Source: Winogradskya consettensis (GTDB lineage Bacteria > Actinomycetota > Actinomycetes > Mycobacteriales > Micromonosporaceae). From it: a DNA stretch of 64,000 nucleotides. Each line of letters begins with the position of its first letter. Within the stretch, counting starts at the first letter, position 1. The stretch covers positions 124,001-188,000 of the forward strand of contig NZ_BOQP01000046.1 of NCBI RefSeq assembly GCF_018332715.1, written 5' to 3'. The translations under genes and the position numbers were made by a program. This document shows, one piece after another, positions 17,369 to 25,019 of the stretch. The notes under the pieces are model-generated. The model ran no database searches. It was not told the origin of the DNA and saw only the letters and a list, made by a program, of their open reading frames with translations.

Positions 17369-17859
17369 CTATCACCAGGGACATCCCGACCACTCAGGCC
17401 TTCCGCGCCACCCCCGCCCAGGCCGACCGCCTGCAGCGCATCCTCGTCGACCTGGTCGCCCTGCACCTGCACGGCAAACAGGCCCACTGGAACATCGTGG
17501 GCACCAACTTCCGCGACCTGCACCTGCAGCTCGACGAGCTCGTCGACCTCGCCCGGGACGCCAGCGACACCATCGCCGAACGCATGCGAGCCCTCGACGC
17601 CATCCCCGACGCCCGCCCCGAAACCGTCGCGGCCACCACCACCCTGACCACCCTCGGCCCGGACGAGATCGCCACCGACCACGCCATCGTCCTGGTCACC
17701 GGCCTGATCAACCAGACGGTCGCCACCATCCGCGACGTCCACGACGCCGTCGACTCGGAGGACCCGACAACGGCGGACATCCTGCACGGCGTCATCCACG
17801 ACCTGGAGAAGCAGGCCTGGATGCTGTCAGCCGAAAACGCAGCCCCGCGCCGCCGCTGA
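17365..17859 (+). CDS. dps: Dps-family ferritin-like protein
   Basis: A 164-residue Dps (DNA-binding protein from starved cells) that oxidises and stores iron in a dodecameric shell. ATG 17365 overlaps the furA stop. The ferroxidase half-sites are recognisable: LHGKQAHWNIVG (His and downstream Trp) and DLHLQLDELVDLARDASDTIAERM (Asp and Glu ligands). The C-terminal end PRRR is short and basic; a long Lys-rich DNA-binding tail is absent. Coupling to furA suggests co-induction under peroxide or iron stress. A 12-bp hairpin closes the operon. Confidence 0.92.
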   Translation: MTITRDIPTTQAFRATPAQADRLQRILVDLVALHLHGKQAHWNIVGTNFRDLHLQLDELVDLARDASDTIAERMRALDAIPDARPETVAATTTLTTLGPDEIATDHAIVLVTGLINQTVATIRDVHDAVDSEDPTTADILHGVIHDLEKQAWMLSAENAAPRRR

Positions 17860-17867
17860 CCCTGGAA

Positions 17868-17901
17868 AGCCCACCCCGGTCATGATCGCCCGGGGTGGGC
17901 T
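17868..17901. terminator. Hairpin terminator between dps and a convergent small gene
   Basis: A perfect 12-bp stem AGCCCACCCCGG/CCGGGGTGGGCT encloses a 10-nt loop. It starts 8 nt after the dps stop and ends 3 nt before the stop of the small minus-strand gene, so it can serve both directions. Confidence 0.85.
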
Positions 17902-17903
17902 CG

Positions 17904-18071
17904 TCACGCCTGCCCGGCCAGATCCTCGACCGAGATCTTCAGCGTCGCCAGCAAACTGCTGTGCTTGTGCGTATCCACCTCATCGGGAAGCTCACGCTCC
18001 ACCCAGTCAGCCCGCGACCCCTGCCCACGCTCGCGAAGAGTCCTGACGATCACATGCTTGGGAATAGTCAT
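17904..18071 (-). CDS. Small conserved-looking acidic/basic protein of 55 residues
   Basis: A 55-codon gene from ATG 18071 to TGA 17904. The product begins MTIPKHVIVRTLRERG, continues with SRADWVERELPDEVD and ends in LLATLKISVEDLAGQA. The balanced charge, lack of low-complexity sequence and placement against the shared terminator support a real gene. The pattern, with a Trp-Val-Glu core, resembles small orphan proteins in other actinobacteria, but I cannot name a family or function. No strong ribosome site precedes the ATG (GGTTGATCG). Confidence 0.6.
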   Translation of the reverse strand: MTIPKHVIVRTLRERGQGSRADWVERELPDEVDTHKHSSLLATLKISVEDLAGQA

Positions 18072-18539
18072 CGATCAACCGCTCTGAAGCCGCAGCGGAA
18101 GAGCCCCGGCCCAGAAAAACCGGCATACCTCGAGCGCGCAAGCCCCGGTAGAACCAACCCGGATGCTGCCATGACAACCAGCCGCAGTCCCGCGGCCGGC
18201 CCCCGCAGCCTACCGCCGCCCGGCCCCCCTTTCGACGCACGCGTCAAGCGCGCGAACGGCTCTGGCCCGATCTGTCGGCGAGTTGAATGGCGACGAGCCG
18301 ATGGTGCCTGGTCTCCGTGCCCCTTGGTCAGGTGCCGGACAACTGTCTCCTCGGCGTCATCGCCGCATCTGACCTCCGGGATCTTTCCCGAGGCAGTGGG
18401 CATCGTGGCCAGCGACTGACCGATCGACGAGAGAGCCTGTTGCAGCGGGGACAGGATGCGGATCGCTTCCTCGACCCCGATCGCGTGGCCGGCGATGCCC
18501 TGCCCGTGCAGCCGGCGCTGCATGCGGGCCAACAATTCC
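18072..18539. other. No confident gene
   Basis: Long minus-strand frames cross this stretch but show only Arg/Gly/Pro-rich translations typical of non-coding high-GC DNA. A segment around 18340-18530 (minus, HAIGVEEAIRILSPL) is compositionally better and may be the decayed continuation of the pseudogene upstream. Confidence 0.5.
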
Positions 18540-18763
18540 TCAGCGGACGTGACGTCGAGGTCTTTCGGATTGAGTTCGGAGCTGACGAAGCTTCCCTCGA
18601 ACCAGATCGCGTGGACGGGCACGCGATCACGGATGAAAGCGTGCGCGGCACGCCAATGGCTTCAGATCTCCTGCCGCCTCACGGATGAACGCATCGCGTC
18701 GCAGGTGACGAACCGATCGACTATCTCCGCTTCGGTGGCGGGGTGGCGGGGTAGCGCCCGCAC
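18540..18763 (-). pseudogene. Remnant of a nucleotidyltransferase-like gene (DUF6932-like), frameshifted
   Basis: From GTG 18763 the minus strand reads MRALPRHPATEAEIVDRF and stops at 18662. The adjoining frame then gives HAFIRDRVPVHAIWFEGSFV followed by NPKDLDV. In the family I recall, an N-terminal AEIxxRFV segment is followed about 45 residues later by a WxxGSFV...P.DIDV catalytic-type motif, which matches this order and distance if one frameshift near 18660 is repaired. The rest of the domain is not recognisable. So the gene looks inactivated and truncated. Family assignment is by recollection of the motif and is moderate at best. Confidence 0.45.
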
Positions 18764-18859
18764 GGCAGAAAGCCGGAGGACGGGTTGAGGGGCGGAACAA
18801 TGGTCGTGGAACAGCCATGAAACCGACAGTCGAGGCCATAAATCGACAGTTCTTCGTAT

Positions 18860-19360
18860 TTAGAAGCTGTTGGCGACCTGCGTGAACCAGCGGTTGGCGG
18901 CTTGGGTGTGCAGGTCGAAGCCGAGCGGCGCGGGCCGTTCCAGGACTTCGCGCCCGGCGGTTTCCGAGTCGGTGTGGGCGGGCAGGTCGGCCGCTGAGGC
19001 GAGCCCCGGTAGCAGGCCGAAGATGAGCAGGGTGCCGTCCGGGGCGCTGCGGGCGTCGAAGAGCCGGATCGCGTCCGGGTCCGATGAAACGCCGGTTTCC
19101 TCGAGCAGCTCGCGCGAGGCGGCCTGTTGCCAGCTTTCCGCGGCGTCGATGTAGCCGCCCGGCAGCGCGAGGCTCCCCACCGCGGGTGGCACGGCGCGCC
19201 GGATGACCAGCAGACCCGATCCGACCGGCTGCAGGGCGACCGCCACGGGTTTCGGGTTGAGGTAGCTGGTTTCGCCGCAGGCGCCGCAGCGGCGGGGCCA
19301 GGGCTGGCCGGGAGGGAAACGGGCGCCGCAGAAGGTGCAGTGCGCGTAGCGGTCAGGCAT
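18860..19360 (-). CDS. NUDIX hydrolase with N-terminal zinc ribbon
   Basis: A 166-residue protein. The first 30 residues hold two Cys pairs (CTFCG and CGACG) that form a zinc ribbon as in NudC-like and related NUDIX enzymes. The Nudix box GGYIDAAESWQQAASRELLEETG is intact apart from a conservative first Glu position (DAAE). The C-terminal part (FDARSAPDGTLLIFGLLPGL) looks like a complete domain. The ATG overlaps the end of the upstream hypothetical gene by 8 nt, so the pair is an operon. Substrate unknown. Confidence 0.88.
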   Translation of the reverse strand: MPDRYAHCTFCGARFPPGQPWPRRCGACGETSYLNPKPVAVALQPVGSGLLVIRRAVPPAVGSLALPGGYIDAAESWQQAASRELLEETGVSSDPDAIRLFDARSAPDGTLLIFGLLPGLASAADLPAHTDSETAGREVLERPAPLGFDLHTQAANRWFTQVANSF

Positions 19361-20135
19361 GCAGCGGGGCGTTGCAGGCGGCGACGAGGGCCTGGCGGCA
19401 GGCGTTCAGCAACGGGCGCAGAGCGGCGTCGCGTTGCTGGGCCTCGTAGGTGTTGACCGCGCCGCCGGGGGCGTTGTGCTCGGCGAGGGTGAGGACCTGG
19501 TCGAGGATGCTGGCTCGGGCGAAGAGGCGGCGCGAGCGGGGGTCGAAGCCCGGGGGCAGTGTGGCGGTGCTGTCGGGGCGGCGCAGGGCCTGGAGGGCGC
19601 CGGCGAGCTCGGGGCGCCACTGGGCGACGTCGAGGCGGGTCAGCTGGGTGGTGGCGGCGGTCAGGGCCTGGGTGAGCTCGGCTTCCGCTTCGGCGGAGCC
19701 CATCTGGAAGACCGGCTTGTAGGTGGCGACCGGGTAGAAGCGCCACATGACTGTTTCGAACGTCACGCCGGAGCCGGAGGTGTGGGTGCGGACCGAGGGG
19801 ACCACGCCGAAGGTGGGGGTCATCACGGCTTCGCCCTCGAGCAGGGCCGCGCCGGTCAGCTCGCCGGGGCCGGGGAGACCGCGGGGGTCGCCGGGGGCCG
19901 GGAGGACGAGGCGGATGTCGTCCGGGGGCAGCTTGGCGAAGGCCGGGAGGGCCTGGGCCAGCGGGACATCCGTCCAGGTGCCGGGGGCATCGGCGACGAG
20001 GTGTTCCTCGTCGCCGGCGATTTCTTCGGCCAGCTCGTCGAAGGGGACGAGGCCGGCGCGCCAGGCGCGTACCCACGCCACGAACCGGGTTGACCGGCGT
20101 GCCGTGAGGGTCGCCGCATCTGCTGCGGGGGACAT
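19353..20135 (-). CDS. Conserved actinobacterial protein of unknown function
   Basis: From ATG 20135 the product has 260 residues. It contains alpha-rich N-terminal sequence (VRAWRAGLVPFDELAEEIAG), a middle with several Gly/Pro turns (PTFGVVPSVRTHTSGSG, VMWRFYPVATYKP) and a C-terminal helical region. No catalytic motif is evident to me and no signal peptide is present. Its 8-nt overlap with the zinc-ribbon NUDIX gene implies a shared role. The frame remains open far upstream, but that part lies antisense to the DUF3097 gene and is not coding. I do not recognise the family. Confidence 0.75.
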   Translation of the reverse strand: MSPAADAATLTARRSTRFVAWVRAWRAGLVPFDELAEEIAGDEEHLVADAPGTWTDVPLAQALPAFAKLPPDDIRLVLPAPGDPRGLPGPGELTGAALLEGEAVMTPTFGVVPSVRTHTSGSGVTFETVMWRFYPVATYKPVFQMGSAEAEAELTQALTAATTQLTRLDVAQWRPELAGALQALRRPDSTATLPPGFDPRSRRLFARASILDQVLTLAEHNAPGGAVNTYEAQQRDAALRPLLNACRQALVAACNAPLHA

Positions 20136-20231
20136 GCAGGCAAGGGTACGTGGCACCTGGCGGAGTTGTCTCGGTGAGAAGGTCGGTGCGTCGTGTCGGC
20201 GTGGCGGCGCGCGGAGGGTTACCGTGCCGGG

Positions 20232-21059
20232 ATGTATGGGGAGGACGTGCTCTCGGGGAACTGGCGGCGGCGCAAGGTGATCCCGGAGGTCGAGGCCGAG
20301 GCTGACCTGGTCGTGGAGGATGCCGATTCCGGGTTCTGCGGTGCCGTGGTCGGGTTCGAGTTCGGCGCGGTGGTGCTGGAGGACCGGCACGGCAAGCGGC
20401 GCAACTTTCCGCTCGAGCCGGCCGCGTTCCTGCTGGAGGGCCAGGTCGTCACCCTGACGAAGCCCGCCGCGGTGCAGGCTCCGCCGCGTCAGTTGCGCAC
20501 GGCGTCGGGTTCGACAGCGGTCAGCAATGTACGAGCTCAGGTGGCGAAAGCGTCCCGTATCTGGGTCGAGGGCATCCACGACGCCGCCCTGGTCGAACGG
20601 ATCTGGGGCGACGACCTGCGTATCGAGGGTGTCGTGGTCGAGCCGCTGGACGGCATCGACGACCTCGCCGGTGCCGTCCGTGACTTCCGTCCGGCGCGGG
20701 GACGCCGCGTCGGGGTGCTCGTCGACCATCTCGTGCCGGGCTCGAAGGAGAGCCGCATCGTCGCGGCGGTCACCGATCCGAACGTGCTGGTGACCGGGCA
20801 TCCGTACATCGATGTGTGGCAGGCGGTGAAGCCTGAGCGGGTCGGGCTGCGCGCGTGGCCGGTCATCCCGCCGGGCCAGCCGTGGAAGGAGGGCGTCTGC
20901 CGGGCGGTGGGCATCGGTCAGCCGTACGAGATGTGGCGCCGCATCCTCAGCAGCGTCAACAGCTACAAGGACGTCGAGACACCCCTGATCAACGCCATGG
21001 AACGCCTCATCGATTTCGTCACAGAGCCTCCAGAGCCTTCAGCGGCGGATAGACAGTAG
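20232..21059 (+). CDS. DUF3097 protein with TOPRIM-like core
   Basis: From ATG 20232 the protein has 275 residues and starts MYGEDVLSGNWRRRKVIPEV, the usual DUF3097 opening; GTG 20193 would add 13 residues. The first 90 residues form a small beta domain. The middle reads SRIWVEGIHDAALVERIWG followed about 50 residues later by RVGVLVDHLVPGSKE, which looks like the Glu motif and the Asp-x motif of a TOPRIM fold; this reading is my inference. No biochemical role is established to my knowledge. It overlaps the convergent aldo-keto reductase gene by 41 nt. Confidence 0.85.
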   Translation: MYGEDVLSGNWRRRKVIPEVEAEADLVVEDADSGFCGAVVGFEFGAVVLEDRHGKRRNFPLEPAAFLLEGQVVTLTKPAAVQAPPRQLRTASGSTAVSNVRAQVAKASRIWVEGIHDAALVERIWGDDLRIEGVVVEPLDGIDDLAGAVRDFRPARGRRVGVLVDHLVPGSKESRIVAAVTDPNVLVTGHPYIDVWQAVKPERVGLRAWPVIPPGQPWKEGVCRAVGIGQPYEMWRRILSSVNSYKDVETPLINAMERLIDFVTEPPEPSAADRQ

Positions 21060-22095
21060 AGGGCCGTCCGTCGACCGTCGCGCCCGCGAACTGCAGCATC
21101 GCGCCGGTCTCGCGGTTGAGGCCGTGCGGGTAGTTCAGCTTCGGTGCCGAGGCCTCGTCGAGAACGGCGAGGTGTGACGGGTCGAGGCGCACGTCGAGGG
21201 CGGCGAGGTTCGCGTCCAGGTGCTCGATCTTGCGCGGTCCCAGGATCGGCGCGGCGACCCCCGGCTTGCTGAGCAGCCAGGCGAGCGCGACGGCGGCAGG
21301 CGTCGAGGACACCGACGACGCCACCGACAGGAGCGCGTCGATGACGGTGAACTGCTCCTCGGAGGGACCACCGATGATCGCGCCGCGCTGCGAGTCCTGC
21401 GGTGCCGCGCCGCGGGCGTACTTTCCGGAGAGGAACCCACTGGCGAGGGGGCTCCACGGGGTCAGGCCCATGCCGGCGTCCAGGGCCAGCGGGGTGATCT
21501 CGCCCTCGACGGTCCGGGCCAGCAGCGAATATTCCACCTGCAGCGCGATGAGCGGTGACCAGGCGCGCAGCAGGGCGGTGGTCTGCGCCTTGGCGGTGTA
21601 CCAGGCAGGGGTGTTCGAGAAACCGAGATACCGGACCTTGCCGGCGCTGACCAGTTCGTCCAGCGTGCGCATGGTTTCTTCCACCGGTGTGTACGCGTCG
21701 AAGTTGTGCAGCCAGTACACGTCCAGGTAATCGGTGCGGAGCCGGCGCAGCGTGTCGTGGAGCTGGGTGACGATCGCCTTGCGGGAGGCGCCGCCCGCGT
21801 TCGGGTCGCCCGGGTACAGGTTCGTGAAGAACTTGGAGCCCAGCACGATCCGGTCGCGCAGCCCCGGCCGGTCGGCGAAGAAGTCACCGAGGATCTGCTC
21901 GGACTGCCCGTTGGTGTAGAAGTTGGCGGTGTCCAGGAAGTTGCCGCCGAGGTCGAGGTAGCGCTGCAGGATCCTTTCGGACTCCGCGACGTCGGCTCCC
22001 CAGCCGCCGGACGTGCCGAAATTCATCGCGCCGAGTGCGAACGGGCTGACCCGCAGTCCCGACCTACCCAGTGTCACGTATTCGTCGAGTGCCAT
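21019..22095 (-). CDS. Aldo/keto reductase
   Basis: A 358-residue NADPH-dependent oxidoreductase with TIM-barrel fold. The catalytic tetrad is present: Asp55 and Tyr60 (DTANFYTNG), Lys88 (LGSKFF) and His130 (YWLHNFD). The SNTPAWYTAKAQ and LQVEYSLLARTVEGE segments match the branch near YajO/Gpr-type reductases. The substrate is probably a small aldehyde or sugar. It is transcribed away from the AraC-type activator at 22176, with 80 nt between starts, so it is the likely target of that regulator. Confidence 0.93.
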   Translation of the reverse strand: MALDEYVTLGRSGLRVSPFALGAMNFGTSGGWGADVAESERILQRYLDLGGNFLDTANFYTNGQSEQILGDFFADRPGLRDRIVLGSKFFTNLYPGDPNAGGASRKAIVTQLHDTLRRLRTDYLDVYWLHNFDAYTPVEETMRTLDELVSAGKVRYLGFSNTPAWYTAKAQTTALLRAWSPLIALQVEYSLLARTVEGEITPLALDAGMGLTPWSPLASGFLSGKYARGAAPQDSQRGAIIGGPSEEQFTVIDALLSVASSVSSTPAAVALAWLLSKPGVAAPILGPRKIEHLDANLAALDVRLDPSHLAVLDEASAPKLNYPHGLNRETGAMLQFAGATVDGRPSTVYPPLKALEAL

Positions 22096-22175
22096 GAATC
22101 CATTTCACCGTCCCGCGGGCCGGACGGGTAGCACGATGCTTGCGTACCGTTGCACGATCCTGCTTTTCTTGCGGT

Positions 22176-23033
22176 GTGTCCCTTGCCGAGCTCAGGACCC
22201 TCATCACCCGGCACGTACGCCGTGACAGCGCCACCGCGATCGACGGCGTGCTGCTGTCGAGTGTCGACGTGCCGGGCCCGCCGGCATCGTCCACGACCGG
22301 GACGGTGTTCGCCCTCGTCGCGCAGGGCCAGAAGCGGATGTCCCTCGGCGACCGCGTCCTCGACTACGGCGCCGGGCAGTATCTACTGGCCTCGGTCGAC
22401 CTGCCGGTCACCGGGCACTTCAGCGTGGCGCCCGCGCTCGGCTTCGGCCTGATCCTGCGCCCGGCGGCCATCGCGGCGCTGGTGCTCGAGGCCGGCCTGA
22501 CCGGGTCCAGGGCGGCGGCTCCGGGGCTCGCGGTCAGCGACGCGTCCCCGGAGCTCATCGACGCGGTCGTGCGGATGGTCCGGCTGCTGGAACAGCCCCG
22601 CGACAGCCCGGTCCTCGCCCCCATGATCGAACGGGAGATCCTGTGGCGGCTGATCACCGGAGACCAGGGCGGCACCGTACGCCAACTGGGCCTCGCCGAC
22701 AGCGGCCTGTCCCACGTCAGCCGCGCGGTCCAATGGATCCGGGACAACCACGCGGAACCGTTCCGCGTGGAGGATCTGGCCCGCACGGCCGGCATGAGCG
22801 TCTCCGCCTTCCACCGCACGTTCCTGGCGGTCACCGCGATGAGCCCGATCCAGTTCCAGAAACGGATCCGCCTCCAGCAGGCCCGGCTCCTGCTGATGGG
22901 CCGTCCCTCCGATGTGGCCGGAGCGGGCCTCGCCGTCGGCTACGACAGCGCCTCCCAGTTCAGCCGCGACTACCGCAGGCTCTTCGGCGAGCCCCCCGGC
23001 CGCGACGCCGCCCGCCTGACCGCCGGGGCCTGA
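22176..23033 (+). CDS. AraC-family transcriptional activator with cupin sensor
   Basis: From GTG 22176 (MSLAELRTLITRHVRRD) the product has 285 residues; an upstream TTG at 22140 lacks a ribosome site. The N-terminal AraC_N-type cupin (FALVAQGQKRMSLGDRVLDYGAGQYL) is the effector-binding part. The C-terminal double helix-turn-helix holds RVEDLARTAGMSVSAFHRTF and GAGLAVGYDSASQFSRDYRRLFG. Members of this subgroup commonly activate a neighbouring oxidoreductase gene, which fits the divergent aldo/keto reductase. The effector is unknown. Confidence 0.9.
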   Translation: MSLAELRTLITRHVRRDSATAIDGVLLSSVDVPGPPASSTTGTVFALVAQGQKRMSLGDRVLDYGAGQYLLASVDLPVTGHFSVAPALGFGLILRPAAIAALVLEAGLTGSRAAAPGLAVSDASPELIDAVVRMVRLLEQPRDSPVLAPMIEREILWRLITGDQGGTVRQLGLADSGLSHVSRAVQWIRDNHAEPFRVEDLARTAGMSVSAFHRTFLAVTAMSPIQFQKRIRLQQARLLLMGRPSDVAGAGLAVGYDSASQFSRDYRRLFGEPPGRDAARLTAGA

Positions 23034-23037
23034 GCCT

Positions 23038-23117
23038 CAGGCGAGGTCCGGGCCGGCCCCGGCAGCGGCGTTCAGGCGAGGTCGGGCCGACCCCCGGCAG
23101 CGGCGTTCAGGCGAGGT
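23038..23117. repeat. 35-bp tandem repeat at a gene end
   Basis: Copies start at 23038, 23073 and 23108 (CAGGCGAGGT...), the third partial. The last copy includes the stop codon of the serine hydrolase gene, so the array looks like an outward duplication of that gene's final codons into the gap to the AraC gene. Confidence 0.85.
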
Positions 23118-24420
23118 GAGCCGGGTCCCGGCTGAAGACGAACGTCGCGATGTCGAGCTGCTCGGCCGAGCCGTCCGGGCCGCGCAGGACCGCGAGCAGC
23201 TCGCCCAGGTTCGCCCCGGCGCTGCCCCGCCACCGGTCCGGCGCCTCGCGGACAAAGCGCCACGGCGCCTTCGCTGAGAATCCGACGGGGGTGATGACCA
23301 GGTCCTCGCCGTCCGCGGCGGCCTCGTACTCCGTGCCCATCCACCACCAGCGCCCGCACAGATCGGCGGCCTCGCCCTCCGGTGAAGCGGACGGCAGCCA
23401 CGGCGACGGGACGACAGGTTCGGCGTCCAGCACCGCGGTCAGCGCCTCGAGGGCGACCGCACGGATGCTCGTGCCACGCAGCCCGTACGAGTTGGCGAAC
23501 GCGATCACCCCGATCCGGCTGGCCCGGTGGACGGCGAGCTGGGAGACGTACCCGGGCATGGAACCGCCGTGGGTGACGTAGACGCGTTCGCCGACCCGGT
23601 TGAGCTCAGGGCCGAGCCCGTGCCCGGCGGTCCAGGTCTCGTCCTGCATGACGACGGGCGTGCACATCTCGTCGACGGAGTCGCGGCTGAGCACGGACGG
23701 CGCCGGGTCGGCCAGGAACGCCGCCCACTTCGCCATGTCCGTGACCGTGGACCAGAGCTGACCGGCCGGGGCCATCGCGCCCGCGTCCAGCCGTGGCTCC
23801 TCGTGCAGGCTGCCGTCGAGGGCGTGCACCACGTAGCCGCGGGCGAACGGTTCGGCGGGGTGGTACGTCGTGCGCAGCATCCCCAGCGGTTCGAGGACGC
23901 GCTTGCCGACCAGGGCCGCCCACGATTCCCCGGTGACCTTCTCGAGGATCGCGCCGAGGAGCCCGTACGCCAGATTGGAGTAGTGGTAATGCCGGAACGG
24001 CGGTCCGAAGATCTTGTCCGGGGAGAGCTCTTTCAGCAGGTGGTCGGCGTTCCCGCCGGCGTGGCGTTCCCACCACGGGCCGTCCGGCTCGCGTTGCAGC
24101 CCGGAGACGTGCCCGAGGAGCTGGCGCAGGGTGACGCCGCCGATCGGGGTGCCGGGCAGGTGCCGGTAGAGCAGGTCGTCGAGGGCGAAGAAGCCCTCGT
24201 CGCGCAGCTGCAGCACCATCGTCGCGGTCAGCGTCTTGGTGATCGAGCCGAGCCGGTACTGCGTGGTCGGGTCCGGCGGAGGCGTCTGACCGGCGCCGGT
24301 GAAATGCATCAGGGAGCGGTCGCGGACCACCGCGAGGGCCAGCGACGGCGCGCGGCCGGTGGACTGCGCGCGGGCGGCGATCTCGGTGACGCGCCGGCCG
24401 GTTTCCGGCAGCAAGGACAC
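23107..24420 (-). CDS. Serine hydrolase of the class C beta-lactamase/esterase family
   Basis: A 437-residue protein with GTG start at 24420 and a good GGAGGAAA ribosome site. It carries the three motifs of the family: Ser59-x-x-Lys62 (GSITKTLT), the Tyr-x-Asn motif YSNLAYGLLG, and a C-terminal HGG (YVTHGGSMPGY) in place of KTG. There is no signal peptide or lipobox, so it appears cytoplasmic, which argues against a classic secreted beta-lactamase and for an esterase or peptidase. The last 100 residues form an extra beta domain (RWWWMGTEYEAAADGEDLVITP), as in EstB-like and DD-peptidase relatives. Antibiotic resistance should not be assumed. Confidence 0.88.
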   Translation of the reverse strand: MSLLPETGRRVTEIAARAQSTGRAPSLALAVVRDRSLMHFTGAGQTPPPDPTTQYRLGSITKTLTATMVLQLRDEGFFALDDLLYRHLPGTPIGGVTLRQLLGHVSGLQREPDGPWWERHAGGNADHLLKELSPDKIFGPPFRHYHYSNLAYGLLGAILEKVTGESWAALVGKRVLEPLGMLRTTYHPAEPFARGYVVHALDGSLHEEPRLDAGAMAPAGQLWSTVTDMAKWAAFLADPAPSVLSRDSVDEMCTPVVMQDETWTAGHGLGPELNRVGERVYVTHGGSMPGYVSQLAVHRASRIGVIAFANSYGLRGTSIRAVALEALTAVLDAEPVVPSPWLPSASPEGEAADLCGRWWWMGTEYEAAADGEDLVITPVGFSAKAPWRFVREAPDRWRGSAGANLGELLAVLRGPDGSAEQLDIATFVFSRDPAHLA

Positions 24421-24540
24421 GAGCGGTTTCCTCCAGAGTTCGGTCGGGGGTTCTAACTGCGCGGGCCCGATATGGGAACGCGCAAAGACTGCAGTGACGC
24501 AATGTCGCTAGAGATGCGCGGACGTGTCACGATCAGAGGT

Positions 24541-24990
24541 ATGGAAGCAGTCCTCTGGGTGGTCCTCGCGGTCGCGCTCGCGATCGGCGAGGCATTCACG
24601 GCGACCTTCCTCATCATCTTCTTCGCGGTCGGTGCCCTCGCCGCGGCCGGTGTCGCGGCGCTCGGCGCTCCGCTGCTGCTCCAGGTCATCGTGTTCGCGA
24701 TCGTCTCCGGGCTCTCCCTCGCGGCGTTGCGCCCGCTCATCCTGCGGCTCCAGCAGTCCTCGGGCGAATCGGGCGACACCATGTTCGGCATCGAGGCCCT
24801 GGAGGGCCAGCACGGCCTCGTGCTGGAGGAGGTCGCGGCCGACCACGGCATGATCAAGATTGACGGCGAGATGTGGCAGGCCCGGTCGTTCGACGGCGCG
24901 GAGATCTACCCGCCGGGCGAGCGGGTGCGGATCATCAAGGTCAAGGGCAACACTGCGATCGTCTGGCGGGACGAAACCCCCAATCTCTGA
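24541..24990 (+). CDS. NfeD-family membrane protein
   Basis: From ATG 24541 the protein has 149 residues. Two or three membrane helices (AVLWVVLAVALAIGEAF, FLIIFFAVGALAAAGVAAL, then LLLQVIVFAIVSGLSL) are followed by a soluble OB-fold domain with the family pattern GLVLEEVAADHGMIKIDGEMWQAR. NfeD proteins pair with SPFH/stomatin-like proteins in membrane microdomains, and the SPFH gene follows 29 nt later. Its start is divergent from the serine hydrolase. Confidence 0.92.
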   Translation: MEAVLWVVLAVALAIGEAFTATFLIIFFAVGALAAAGVAALGAPLLLQVIVFAIVSGLSLAALRPLILRLQQSSGESGDTMFGIEALEGQHGLVLEEVAADHGMIKIDGEMWQARSFDGAEIYPPGERVRIIKVKGNTAIVWRDETPNL

Positions 24991-25019
24991 ACGCGCATTC
25001 CCTAGATGGAGAGGCACCC

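Noticed and set aside
23107..24420. Beta-lactamase resistance gene
   Set aside because: No signal peptide and an HGG motif instead of KTG; an esterase or peptidase role is as likely, so resistance is not claimed.
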